Assembly: GCA_944472155.2 (NCBI GenBank)
Contig: OX235279.1
Span: forward strand, 175,377,868 to 175,441,867
Origin: Trichobilharzia szidati
Lineage: Eukaryota > Platyhelminthes > Trematoda > Strigeidida > Schistosomatidae
Direction: 5' to 3'
DNA: 64,000 nt
In this document: piece by piece, positions 44,226-53,162 of the stretch
How positions within the stretch are numbered: the first letter of the stretch is position 1
Layout: each line of letters starts with the position of its first letter
The notes under the pieces: model-generated
The model's input: only the letters and a program-made list of their open reading frames with translations
What the model was told of the DNA's origin: nothing
The model's database searches: none
Program-made: the position numbers and the translations under genes

Positions 44226-45180
44226 ATACCGTCAAATAATCTTTCATATATATATATATATATATATAGTATACACGTGCGCATCTTAGCAAACTGATTT
44301 GTCAGTACACTGAGTCAGGATGTTAATTAGATTAAGAAATAAATGAAGACAGATAGGAGGAGAGAGGGAGAGCGGAAATTAAGAGGCAGAGAGAAAGATA
44401 GAGATGGAGGGGACACAAATGCAACGTATGTTATAATAAAATAAAACTAGCGAAATGCCAAAAAGCAAAATCTAAGACCAAATGAGATTTCAGGTCATCA
44501 GTGAACCAGCACAAATTGCAAACCTGTGGAAGATCAAGTAAGTAATCTGTAGTTTAGTAGAAAAGAAACAAAAGAAAGAAAGCAACAGATTATGTGTGAA
44601 TAATTTAATTAGTGTCTTAATTGCGCTTAGAGAAGAAGAGGAAAGTGATAATTTTCCATCAGTTAATATACATATATATATTTTCTGTTTAGGCCTGACT
44701 CCATGATTCATAATTATTCCTAAGTGTGATGGACGTTTAAACAAAAAATTACTTTAGCCTAAAAGCGATAAAATAATTTTCGGATATTATCTCTATCTGT
44801 TTGTGGGTAAAAACATTGGGTTCATATTATCTTATTTCTCTATCTTTAACTTTGCGCACATATGTATATTAAATGATTTATCGATGGAATAAAGACATAT
44901 ACACGCACTGGGATTGCAATTCAACAGTTACTTATTTATTTTCTATTTTATTTTACTGAAATCCTAAAAGAATTGTTATTAAGGTGTACCATGAATGCAA
45001 ACTTTAAATTTGACGCCACGCTTTACAGGCATGTGGACGGGGTGGCGACGGGCTTCCCATTAAGTCCCATTCTGGCTGATTTCTTTCTAAGTCAGCCAGA
45101 AAATGGACCTTTGAACAACCTTATCAGTAAGCTCTCATTTTATTGCTGATATATGGATGACACATTCATTCTTTGTGATA

Positions 45181-45192
45181 ATGGTTGAGATG
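45181..45192. repeat. Target-site duplication of RTE-A, left copy
   Basis: 'atggttgagatg', identical to 48439-48450. PLE coding sequence is continuous across the pair when the RTE is removed, so this is a true insertion footprint. Confidence 0.9.
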
Positions 45193-45202
45193 TATATTAT
45201 TA

Positions 45203-46012
45203 TTATTGTTCCCTTGGGTTCCTAGTGGAACATAGGGCTTCAACTGCACGTCTCCACTTGCTTCTGTCTTCTGCTGTACTTTTCACTTGCGTCCATGTTA
45301 TTCCATACTGTTTCATCTCCTCCTCACACGATCTCCTCCATGTCACCCTTCGACGTCCCACTCGTCGCTTCCCTTTCGGGTTCCACTCGAGTGATGGCCT
45401 GACGCGCGATGTCACTCAACGGCCTCCTCAGCGAGTGTCCAATCCATCTCCACTTCCTCCTGCATATTTGTTGGGCGATTGGTTCCTGTTTCGTTTGTTC
45501 CCATAGCTTCTTGTTTGTGATTCTTTCCGGCCATCTAATCTTCAGTATGGAGCGAAGACAGTTGTTGATAAAGGTCTGCAACCTTTTGAAAATATTCTTG
45601 GTGACCCGCCAAGTTTCTGATCCGTAAAGTAAAATTGACTTCACGTTTGTATTGAAAATCCGAATCACTTTGTTGTTGATGCAGGCTGAGTGACGAAGAT
45701 TTCCAGATTGGTTTCAGGTTGATGAATGTGTTTCTCGCCTTCCCGATTCGCGATTTAACATCCTCGTCCGTTCCTCCTGTGGTTGAGACAATGCTCCCTA
45801 GATAAGTGAAAGAAGTAACCTCTTTCAAATCCCTCCCGTTGATGGTGATTGGCATTGGATGTTGCTGCTGTTCTTGGTTGGTTATTTTCATAACCTCCGT
45901 CTTGTCTATGTTCACCTGGAGTCCTGTCTTCTCTGGCTGCTTCTTCGACCAGTTTGTCGGTTTTCGCTTGTAAGTCTTCGATTTTGTGTGACATCAAACA
46001 TAAATCATCCAT
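45203..46012 (-). pseudogene. RTE-A ORF remainder: RT thumb and conserved C-terminus in several frames
   Basis: After the FADD frameshift the reading passes through 46012-45940 (MDDLCLMSHKIEDLQAKTDK). A second +4 frameshift near 45935 leads to 45915-45700 (NIDKTEVMKI, ITINGRDLKEVTSFTYLGS). Further breaks lead to 45668-45324 ([45 protein letters not shown]) and 45415-45203 (EWNPKGKRRVGRRRVTWRR). The IKIRWP-x-RWIGH tail is typical of RTE proteins. The +4 near 45935 is also in the copy at 3.77 kb. Confidence 0.8.
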
Positions 46013-48365
46013 GCGCGAAATCCAGGTCTTCTAGGTTCTTCACGTCGGTCCAGGATATCCCTGTCTTCTCGTTTCCCACTGTCTGACGACGCATAATCCA
46101 GTCCACCACAATTAGGAATATCATTGGTGATAATAAGCACCCTTGTCTGACTCCTGTGTTTACTCCAAACGCTTCGCTGAGTTTTCCGTTGTGGATCACT
46201 TGACATGTGCCGTTGTCGTACAGTTGTTGAACAAGGTTGATGAATATTTGGGGTACGCCGTAGTACTCGAGTAGTTTCCAAATTACTTCGCGGTCAACGC
46301 TGTCGAAGGCCTTCTCAAAGTCTATAAAGTTGAGGTAGAGATTTGATTGCCATTCCATGCTTTGTTCGATGATAATGCGTAGAGTTGCAATTTGGTCAGA
46401 GCATGATTTGCCTTTCCTGAATCCAGCTTGTTCTGGTCGGAGTTCTGTATCCAGTGCGTCCTTTATTCTCTCCAGGATGATGCGACTCAGGATTTTACTT
46501 GTCGTCGACAGGAGGATGATTCCTCGCCAGTTCTTGCAGAGTCCTAGGTCGCCCTTCTTTGGTAGTTTCACCAGGTAACCTTTCCTCCAGTCAGTAGGCA
46601 CCTTTCCATCTTTCCAGATCTTTTGCAATAATGGAGTCAGCATATCTGCCGTCGTTTCTGGGTCCGCTTTCAGTGCTTCCGGGGGTATTCCATCTGGTCC
46701 AGCTGCTTTTCCAGATTTCAGAAGCTTGATTGCATTTATGACTTCAGTTTTCGTTGGAGGATTTGTGTCAACTTGCAGTTGTGTACGTGCTGTTGTTGGT
46801 ATTACTGGACGGGTTGTAGGTGGTGGTCGATTCAAGAGTCCTTTGAAGTGGTCCGCCCATTGTTTAATCTGTCTTTCTTCTTTGGTAATTGGCTTCCCTT
46901 GGCTGTCTTTTATAGGTTTCACTTGTGTTGAACTCTTCCCGGATAGAGACTTGATTATCTGATATAGTGTCCTCAGGTCCCTTTTGCCTGCTGCATTCTC
47001 AGCTTCAGTGGCCAGCTTGCCGTAGAATAGTGTTATGTCCTTCCTGGCACTCTTCTTCACTTCTTTGTCCAGTGCTGTGTAAGTTGAGTTCAGCGTCTCT
47101 TTCTCTTTTCCATCTTTGCATTGAATCATTTTTTCTTTCACTTTTCTCCTCTCCTCTATTAGTTTCCAAGTGTCTGTTGAGAGCCATTCCTTGTCTTGTT
47201 TCTTCTTTCTTCCTAAAACCGTTGAGCACGTTTCGTTGAAAATTACCTTCAGAGAGTTCCAATGGTCTTCCACGAATGATTCCTCACTGGTGCCACGTAG
47301 TGTTTCCTGCTTTGCTCTGACAGTTGCAGTGAAAATGTCCTGTGTGATTGTGTCCTTCAGTTTTTGCGTGTTGAACTTGCATTGTGGCCCATCCCCAGCT
47401 ATCCTCCAGGTTTTTAGCTTCACCTTGAAAGTCCCTTGTACTAGATAGTGGTCTGAACCCACATCTGCTTCTCTCCTCGGTCTTGTGTCCAGTAGGCTCC
47501 GTCTCCACTTCCTTGAGATTGAAATGAAGTCTATCTGGTTTTTGGTGTGTCCATCTGGTGAAATCCATGTTGCCTTGTGTATATCCCTGTGTTTGAACAC
47601 ACTGCCACCAATCACCAAATCATTGAAGGCGCAGAAGTCTGAGAAGAGTTCGCCATTTTCGTTCATTTCACCGAGGGCCTCACGACCCGTGGTGAGTTCT
47701 CTTCCTGTATTGTCTCCTCCCAGTTTCGCATTCATGTCGCCCATCAGGATTTTGATATCGCTCTTTGGGACGTTGTCCATTACTGTTTGTAGTTGACTGT
47801 AGAAATCCTCCTTCTTCTCATGTTCTGAGGCATTTGTAGGCGCGTAGCACTGAATGATTGTAACCTTTTTTCCTTTTGAGTTGAACCTGGCTGTCATTAT
47901 CCTGGAGGAGATTGGTTCCCACTGCATGAGAGCTTTAGCCGCTGTTGGTGACATCATGATGGCTACTCCCTCGGTGTGCTCGTGATTGTCCTCTGGGTGA
48001 CCGGAGTAGATTATTGTCTCTCCAGTTGATAGTTGGCTCCTTCCACATCCGTTCCATCTGCTCTCGCAGATTCCCAACACTTCTATTTTATATCTCCTCA
48101 TTTCTGCGGCTACCTGAGCAGCCTTCCCAGCTTCGCACATTGTACGAACATTCCACGTCCCCATCCTTATTTTCGCTTTCATCGAAAGAAGGCACATCGG
48201 CTGACTGGCTTCCCGAAGGCTTTCACCAGCCCGCGTCATTTCACTTCTCCGATTCCAGCGAGAAATAAGGTCACTATTTGTAATTTTAGAATTTTGAATA
48301 TATTTGTGCGTTGAAGTTTTAGTAGCAATTTGGTTAAGTTTTGGGGGTGGAGTTGCTAGCACCAC
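46005..48365 (-). CDS. RTE-A ORF: APE endonuclease and reverse transcriptase (786 codons, interrupted)
   Basis: Starts at the ATG at 48365. The APE-type endonuclease occupies residues about 66-310 with all catalytic signatures: GTWNVRTM (N72), CESRW (E101), GDMNAKLG (D210, N212) and GSDHYLV (D305, H306). A Lys-rich linker follows. RT runs from about residue 540: [49 protein letters not shown] (motif A) and [10 protein letters not shown] (motif B). It ends at DLDFAHG-stop: a 4-base insertion (46011-46016) splits the catalytic FADD. The remainder continues in other frames to 45203. Works on element RNA in cis; chromosomal nicking followed by target-primed reverse transcription. Confidence 0.9.
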   Translation of the reverse strand: MVLATPPPKLNQIATKTSTHKYIQNSKITNSDLISRWNRRSEMTRAGESLREASQPMCLLSMKAKIRMGTWNVRTMCEAGKAAQVAAEMRRYKIEVLGICESRWNGCGRSQLSTGETIIYSGHPEDNHEHTEGVAIMMSPTAAKALMQWEPISSRIMTARFNSKGKKVTIIQCYAPTNASEHEKKEDFYSQLQTVMDNVPKSDIKILMGDMNAKLGGDNTGRELTTGREALGEMNENGELFSDFCAFNDLVIGGSVFKHRDIHKATWISPDGHTKNQIDFISISRKWRRSLLDTRPRREADVGSDHYLVQGTFKVKLKTWRIAGDGPQCKFNTQKLKDTITQDIFTATVRAKQETLRGTSEESFVEDHWNSLKVIFNETCSTVLGRKKKQDKEWLSTDTWKLIEERRKVKEKMIQCKDGKEKETLNSTYTALDKEVKKSARKDITLFYGKLATEAENAAGKRDLRTLYQIIKSLSGKSSTQVKPIKDSQGKPITKEERQIKQWADHFKGLLNRPPPTTRPVIPTTARTQLQVDTNPPTKTEVINAIKLLKSGKAAGPDGIPPEALKADPETTADMLTPLLQKIWKDGKVPTDWRKGYLVKLPKKGDLGLCKNWRGIILLSTTSKILSRIILERIKDALDTELRPEQAGFRKGKSCSDQIATLRIIIEQSMEWQSNLYLNFIDFEKAFDSVDREVIWKLLEYYGVPQIFINLVQQLYDNGTCQVIHNGKLSEAFGVNTGVRQGCLLSPMIFLIVVDWIMRRQTVGNEKTGISWTDVKNLEDLDFAHG

Positions 48366-48438
48366 GCCCCAACCCTCCCTCTTTATCCGGGCTTTGGACC
48401 GGCTAGAATACTAGTGACCTAGTAATCTAGGCGAGGTT

Positions 48439-48450
48439 ATGGTTGAGATG
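48439..48450. repeat. Target-site duplication of RTE-A, right copy
   Basis: 'atggttgagatg', identical to 45181-45192. PLE sequence resumes immediately after. Confidence 0.9.
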
Positions 48451-49575
48451 GGAGTACAATAATTACTGAATTCAATGAAATTCACATGCGAAGACGAATC
48501 CCAAAACAGAATTGCCTTCCTGGATGTCCTCCTTACGAGAAAGCCAGATGGTAGTATAAAAAGAAATTTGCATAGAAAAAGTACTTGGACAGGACAACAT
48601 ACACATTTTCACTGCTTCGTTCCTCTCAAGTACAAAAGATATTTAGTGAAGACCCTTAGCCACAGAGTTAGACCTACATGCTCAGAAGAAGTAATTGAAG
48701 ATGAATTGAGCATTGTATATGATACTTTGATCGGAAATGGCTATCCCGACAAATTTATCAAGAAACACATGACAAAGAAATCGGAAAAGGACTACTAACT
48801 ATCCATAAACAAGAAGCCTCTTTAAATACAACTGCAATTCAAGGGCAATATACCAAGTGAAATAATAACGAAAAAATTAGGAAAAATCAGTTCAAAGAAC
48901 TTTTAATATTGGTGTACTACACGTATTATTCTCTACACGACCGATGGTGATTCCTCGACTGAAAGATGAAGTACCTAGGCTAGCTAGCCACTTCAAATTG
49001 TATCTACCAATTCAAATGCGCTTGTGGTGGACCGAGTTATATTGACCGTTGCTCTAGGGACTTGATTTTTCGTGCCCGAGAATATCTCCCACTATGGCTA
49101 AGTAAAGGTGTAGTGAAAACCATTAACAGTTCGATATTGGATCATCTGGTGCAAACCGGCCACAAAGCCAGCTAGCGTTGAAGAATCCTTCTCTATAATC
49201 TACCGGTTGCCTAATAAATTGTCACAGAACATGCTCCAAACAGCAGAGGCTATTGCAATTCGCCTCAAACAACCTGTGGTCTGTGTGCAAAAGAAGCAAA
49301 TTCAGCTAGCCACTACTACTGCCCTGGCCGGCCTTCAGTAGAGACTATAAACTCATGAATTTGTAATACTATTTTTCCTAATTCTTCTGACATTCAGTGT
49401 GTATTGTTATGTTGACACTATTGAGCTGTAATCTGTCAATATTATTGATTCGATGTTATTTGAAACAGCAACATTAATGCTGTTCATAACACTAATACAT
49501 TCATTCACTATAATGTATATATAACTGTAGAGCCTGATGATGAAGTTATTGAAAACAGTATTCTTTGTTCAGAAT
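48451..49575 (+). mobile_element. Penelope-like element, 3' part (linker, GIY-YIG, terminal repeat)
   Basis: 48475-48798 is open: FTCEDESQNRIAFLDVLLTR, KPDGSIKRNLHRKSTWTGQH, then YLVKTLSHRVRPTCSEEVIE and GYPDKFIKKHM, the PLE region downstream of the palm. Later frames give ASHFKLYLPIQMR, a GIY-YIG start with YID in place of YIG ('tatattgaccgttgc' at 49038-49052), NSSILDHLVQTGHKA, AEAIAIRLKQPVVCVQKKQ and a stop. The terminal repeat with a hammerhead lies at 49530-49570. Several stops and frameshifts; non-functional. Confidence 0.8.
49530..49570 (+). ncRNA. PLE terminal hammerhead with intact core nucleotides
   Basis: Stem I 'gagc'/'gttc', core 'ctgatga' (49534-49540, canonical), 'gaaa' (49551-49554), stem III from 'acagtattcttt'. 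The closing pair of stem II (T/T) is lost, so activity is doubtful. Of the PLE motifs here this one has the best core. Confidence 0.6.
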
Positions 49576-49624
49576 TCATTCTTTTGAAAATTTTCTAATA
49601 TGTTGAATGTGTGCCTCTTAAGTC

Positions 49625-50000
49625 ACTTCTTCTAAATGGATCGGAGACTTGACCAGTGAGCGCGACAGACTTTTATCTACAGTTGCCTTTGTTGGCTCCA
49701 AATCAAAGATCAAATGGCTGGCCAGTAAAGATCAGCAACAGGGAGCTGTAGGAACAAACCGATCAAGATCCTATCGTTCAAGAAATGTTCCGAAGAAAGT
49801 GGAGACGCAGACTGGAAATACTTTGAGGAGGCCATCGAGTAACATTGTGCACCAGACTGTCGCTCAACTGGAACCCTAGCGAGAAACGACTGGTTGAGCG
49901 TCTGATGGTGACACAAAGAAGATTGTGTGATGAAGAGATGAGGGCTTATGGGTGATAGCGGGATGTTGAAGTCCTATGTTTCATTTCGAACTCAATGAAA
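49625..50000 (+). mobile_element. Degenerate RTE 3' fragment
   Basis: 'ggatcggagacttgaccag', 'ctccaaatcaaagatcaaat', 'gaaagtggagacgcagactg' and 'ctttgaggaggccatcgagt' track the RTE C-terminal region; it ends near 'gaagtcctatgtttcattt'. Codons are scrambled by indels. Confidence 0.65.
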
Positions 50001-50229
50001 TAATAGTGATATATTATTGAGTTATGAAATCAATTATCTTTTCAATATAACTGAGAAGTTTTTGATGTAGTTGTATTTTTCTGAGCTGGATAGTTTGTTT
50101 GCGAAGATTTCATTGCTCTACTAGACAACATCTTCAGTGCATACTTCAATTTGAATTGAGCTTTTAGATTTCTCCACGAGTTTATTAATCATCTCTCCTG
50201 GTGACCTTGAAGGTGATTGGTTGTTTTTG
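50001..50229. other. No gene seen
   Basis: Short AT-rich spacer between two RTE fragments. Confidence 0.4.
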
Positions 50230-50440
50230 TGCATTTCTATACCCTCTAGGCTACTTGTTCTGGAGCTGATTGTTTCCTTGACTTGAACTTTGACGCTCAT
50301 CTCCTGTTCCTCGCCACACAATATCCTCCATGTTACCCTCGCACCGACGATCCTCTCGTCGCATCCCATTTGGATTCCACTCGAGCTATGGCCTGCATTG
50401 CGCGCGATGTTGGCTAAATTACGGACGCTTCGACGACGTC
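50230..50440 (-). mobile_element. Degenerate RTE fragment
   Basis: Inverted: 'cgccacacaatatcctccat', 'gttaccctcgcaccgacgat', 'ggattccactcgagctatgg', 'gcgcgcgatgttggc'. The family 3' tail is missing. Confidence 0.6.
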
Positions 50441-50454
50441 TGGGGATTAACTTG

Positions 50455-50700
50455 AAGTGATAAGGGGGAGGACGACTAGCAGTGGGATCCATGATGCACG
50501 TTTCATTCTTTTTGGCACGCTTTGGCGTTTGAAACGTTGGGTACTGCGTTCGAGTCCCACTGGGAACACCATCACTGCTTAGAGAGTGCAGGTACATCCA
50601 ACTGATAGGTCCGAAACAGGACAAAATGAGTATGCTGGATTTCCCTGCCAGTTATCATCCTCCAAATTACTTCACTGCAAATCTCATGTACTGCCGGACA
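50455..50700. repeat. Inverted pair of Sm-alpha-like units with hammerhead relics
   Basis: Left minus part: 'gactagcagtgggatccatg' followed by 'gcacgtttcatt' (cleavage arm and GAAA side only). Right plus part 50590-50685: 'gcaggtacatccaactgata', 'ggtccgaaacaggac', 'aaaatgagtatgctggattt'. In the plus copy stem II (gtcc/ggac) is intact, but the core reads CTGATAG and GAAA reads AAAA, so it is inactive. Same divergent arrangement as at 16.7-17.2 and 62.5-62.9 kb. Confidence 0.65.
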
Positions 50701-51569
50701 TCCACGCCAGTGTTTTGTACTCTGACTGATACAGATATAAGTGACAGTTTATAGTAGAGTGTGATTACACCGAACTTATTTTATTCAGTACCCTTGTGGA
50801 AATTCATCACTCGAAGTCAGATTGTCATTTTTGATCACACTTAATGCAGTTAACATTTCTAGATCTCGATTCTTGTCAAAAAGCAACAGCAACAAACAAA
50901 CACCAACTTAAGAATGCATTAATATGTTATTTTAAACCTCCTATGGGAGTTACTTTTAATCATCATTAACTTTTATTTCGAGGCTGTCATACTATTAGAT
51001 GTGAGTTTCTTGAACTCAATTTTGAACAAATAAATAATCAATCAATAAGCATAAATTAGTCATTGCGTTGAAAATTTCAAAGTAGTGTAGCTGTTTGTTT
51101 TCATAAGAAGAATTGTGCAGCAGACATCATCTACGCTGCCGAGAAAAAGCACTCTTAGTGGATTCTCTCAGTGAAGTTTTTACTTTAGTTTTGCAACTTA
51201 AAATCATCTACAGCGGTGATTTTGAGAGATATGGAGGTCACTAAACGCTACATCACCTATTTATCTTGACAGCCAGTCTATGCATATTTTTCTATTTGAT
51301 GAAGTTATACTAAAACTAGTTTTTGTACACAAATCGCTTAGACGAATAAGAATCATGTCGTGTAAGCTTCCTTTGGGATGTGAGTAGTTGTATATCCCTC
51401 ACAACAATCAGGAGTAGTTTCTAAGCTAGTTAGAAGCCATCTAAACACTCAGCCTGAGGCTAGTTGCTCAGCGGTGTACCTGATATGACTCAGCTCAGAG
51501 CACTGAATACGGGGGATAAACGAACACACTGAAGACTTTCTAATAGATGAAAATGGAAGTGTATACTTG
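50701..51569. other. No gene seen
   Basis: About 870 bases of spacer. No coding or element signature found. Confidence 0.4.
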
Positions 51570-51952
51570 AAATCAACCTTTATCAACAACTGTCTTCGTC
51601 CTTTACTGAAGATCAGATGGTAAGAAAGAATCACCAACAAGAAACTATGGGAACAAACAAAACAAGAACCAATCGCTCAACAAATATGCAGGAGAAAGTG
51701 GAGATGGATTGGACACGCACTGAGGAGGCCGTTGGGTGACATCGCGCGTCAGGCCATCACTCGAGTGGAACCCTAGAGGGAAGCGGTGAGTGGGACGTCC
51801 AAGGGTGACATGGAGAAGATCGTGTGAAGAGGAGTTGAAACAGTATGGATTAACATGGATGCAAGTGAAAAGTACAGCAGAAGACAGAAGCAAGTGGGGG
51901 CGTGCAGTCGGAGCCCTATGTTACACTAGGAACCCAAGGGAACAATAATAAT
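51570..51952 (+). mobile_element. RTE-A 3' end fragment
   Basis: 'tttatcaacaactgtcttcg' to 'aggaacccaagggaacaata' and an AAT tail. The translation restores TNKKLWEQTKQEPIAQQICR and KWRWIGHALRRPLGDIARQA at 51650-51770; a later stop is at 51777. It is close in sequence to 45.2 and 22.2 kb. Confidence 0.8.
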
Positions 51953-52006
51953 ACTTGAAATCAAATTAAAACGCTCAACGGTATCTCAAACCATATTAGG
52001 CTGATT

Positions 52007-52246
52007 TTTGTTTTAATCCCTTTAAGTTCCCAATGGGACATAGGGCTTCAAGCTAGACGCTTAAAGTTTCACTAGCAGTGGTGTTTTATTTTTACGGGAT
52101 GGCGTTGCTAGCCTCATGCCCAACCTTCCCCCTTTACCCGTCTCATTCCTGGCTTAGCGAGATAAAGGAGTACGTCGGTGGCTGTGGATCGAACTCCAAA
52201 GCGCCTGCGTGGTTGGTGAGCAACCTGCCGCTGTGCCACAGACGCA
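52007..52246 (-). mobile_element. Complete SINE1, 15-bp target duplication
   Basis: Flanked by 'catattaggctgatt' at 51992-52006 and 52247-52261. The inverted element has the tail 'aagttcccaatgggacatag', the body 'gatggcgttgctagcctcat' and 'ggcttagcgagataaaggag', then the tRNA-like head with a B-box side 'gtggatcgaactcc' and an A-box side 'ctgccgctgtgccaca'. The near-intact head and clean duplication make this a good reference copy. Confidence 0.85.
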
Positions 52247-52329
52247 CATATTAGGCTGATTGGTTGCTTTCAGTTTCTTTGTTTAAACTGCAATTATTAA
52301 GTTTTGGTTTGTAGGTAGGGATTTGATTG

Positions 52330-52480
52330 GTTACAGTTTGGATCACGAGCTAACATCAGTTACAGAACCATTGGAAAACATGGGAATACAGGACAACTGT
52401 TTCGTCCTAGTTTGGAACTCCTCATCAGGTTTTTCAGTTGTTCCCTAACTGGTGTCAACTCGTGGTCGACCCTGTAACCA
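52330..52480. repeat. SINE3-like fragments in inverted arrangement
   Basis: 'gatcacgagctaacatcagt' and 'tagtttggaactcctcatca' on the minus sense, then 'ttgttccctaactggtgtca' and 'actcgtggtcgac' on the plus sense, forming a hairpin-like pair. Confidence 0.55.
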
Positions 52481-52639
52481 GTCAAATCCTTGGAAACTAA
52501 CACATGATAATTAATGGGATGTTTACTAGTGACTGGCCAAATACAAGAAGTTACCATAACTCAATGAAAACATGCAATGTATGTTAGACAGGCACTAATG
52601 ATCAGCGAAAGTTTCTGTCTTCCACATTCACCAGTAAAA

Positions 52640-53035
52640 TTATTTTGACGAACAAAATCTAAGCCATCCTGTCCTATAGGTAAGAAAGTTCATTTCAAAA
52701 CTGCTGTGGCGGAAAGTATTTCGTTCACTGTCTAACCGTGGGTGCTTCCTCGACTGAGAGGTGAAGTACCTAAACTACCTAGCCAATTAAAATTGTATCT
52801 TCCAATTCAACTGCACTTGTGGAGCGAGTTATATTGACCGTTGCTCTAGGAACTTGATTTTTCGTGCTTGTTCGAGAATATATCCCAATATGGCTAAGTA
52901 AAGGTATAGTGAAAACCGTTAACAGTTCGATTTTGGACCATCTGGTGCGAACCGGTCACGAGGCTGGCATTGAAGAATCCTTCTCTATCATCTACCGGGT
53001 GCCTAATAATTTTCCAAATCAGCATGCTCCAAGCA
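52640..53035 (+). mobile_element. Penelope-like element, 5' side of the RTE-B insertion
   Basis: Same subfamily as 48.45-49.57 kb: 'gtgcttcctcgactgagagg', 'gaagtacctaaactacctag' and an endonuclease stretch. 52864-53030 reads EYIPIWLSKGIVKTVNSSIL, DHLVRTGHEAGIEESFSIIY, RVPNN. YIG again reads YID ('tatattgaccgttgc', 52832-52846). It ends at the target-site copy 53024-53035. Confidence 0.8.
53024..53035. repeat. Target-site duplication of RTE-B, left copy
   Basis: 'atgctccaagca', identical to 56608-56619; the PLE frame continues across the pair. Confidence 0.9.
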
Positions 53036-53162
53036 GGAATTTGGAATTATTTGCGTTTCTTAGGGTGAACATGCTCTTTCATTTCATCCACGATGTTATC
53101 GGCAGTGGGGAGCTGATAAGGAAACCGAGGCTGACCGGCAGCTTAACCGGACTTCTACTGAT

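Larger units (their letters stand above)
42765..45180 (+). mobile_element. Penelope-like element, 5' part (split by RTE-A at 45193-48438)
   Basis: Readable ORF from about 42765 (VLNEYLKYSARLSEAKTTVD, then a stop, KSYWKSLRRNRVRPNDKTL) through 43770, again at 43795-43920 and 44960-45180. Between 43920 and about 44960 a PLE terminal repeat and unrelated AT-rich DNA replace roughly 100 RT codons. Just before the RTE the palm reads HVDGVATGFPLSPILADFF and FYC-stop-YMDDTFILCDNG. The element resumes at 48451 after the RTE. The original element spans about 42.7-49.6 kb on the plus strand. Confidence 0.85.
45193..48438 (-). mobile_element. Full-length RTE-A (SR2-type) retrotransposon
   Basis: 3,246 bases on the minus strand: 5' UTR 48438-48366, a long ORF, a short 3' region and the tail of ATA/ATT units at 45193-45210 ('cccttgggttcctagtgg' precedes it in inverted form). 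It is flanked by a perfect 12-bp duplication. The structure (single ORF with APE endonuclease then RT, very short 3' UTR, simple-repeat tail) is that of the RTE clade. It is the longest RTE-A copy here and the source-like reference for the fragments at 3.3, 22.2 and 51.6 kb. Several frameshifts after codon 780 make it defective. Confidence 0.92.

Noticed and set aside
47485..47796. Plus-strand open frames across 45.2-48.3 kb and minus-strand frames across 53.5-56.4 kb
   Set aside because: They are antisense shadows of the RTE ORFs. The coding signal (APE and RT motifs) is on the other strand.
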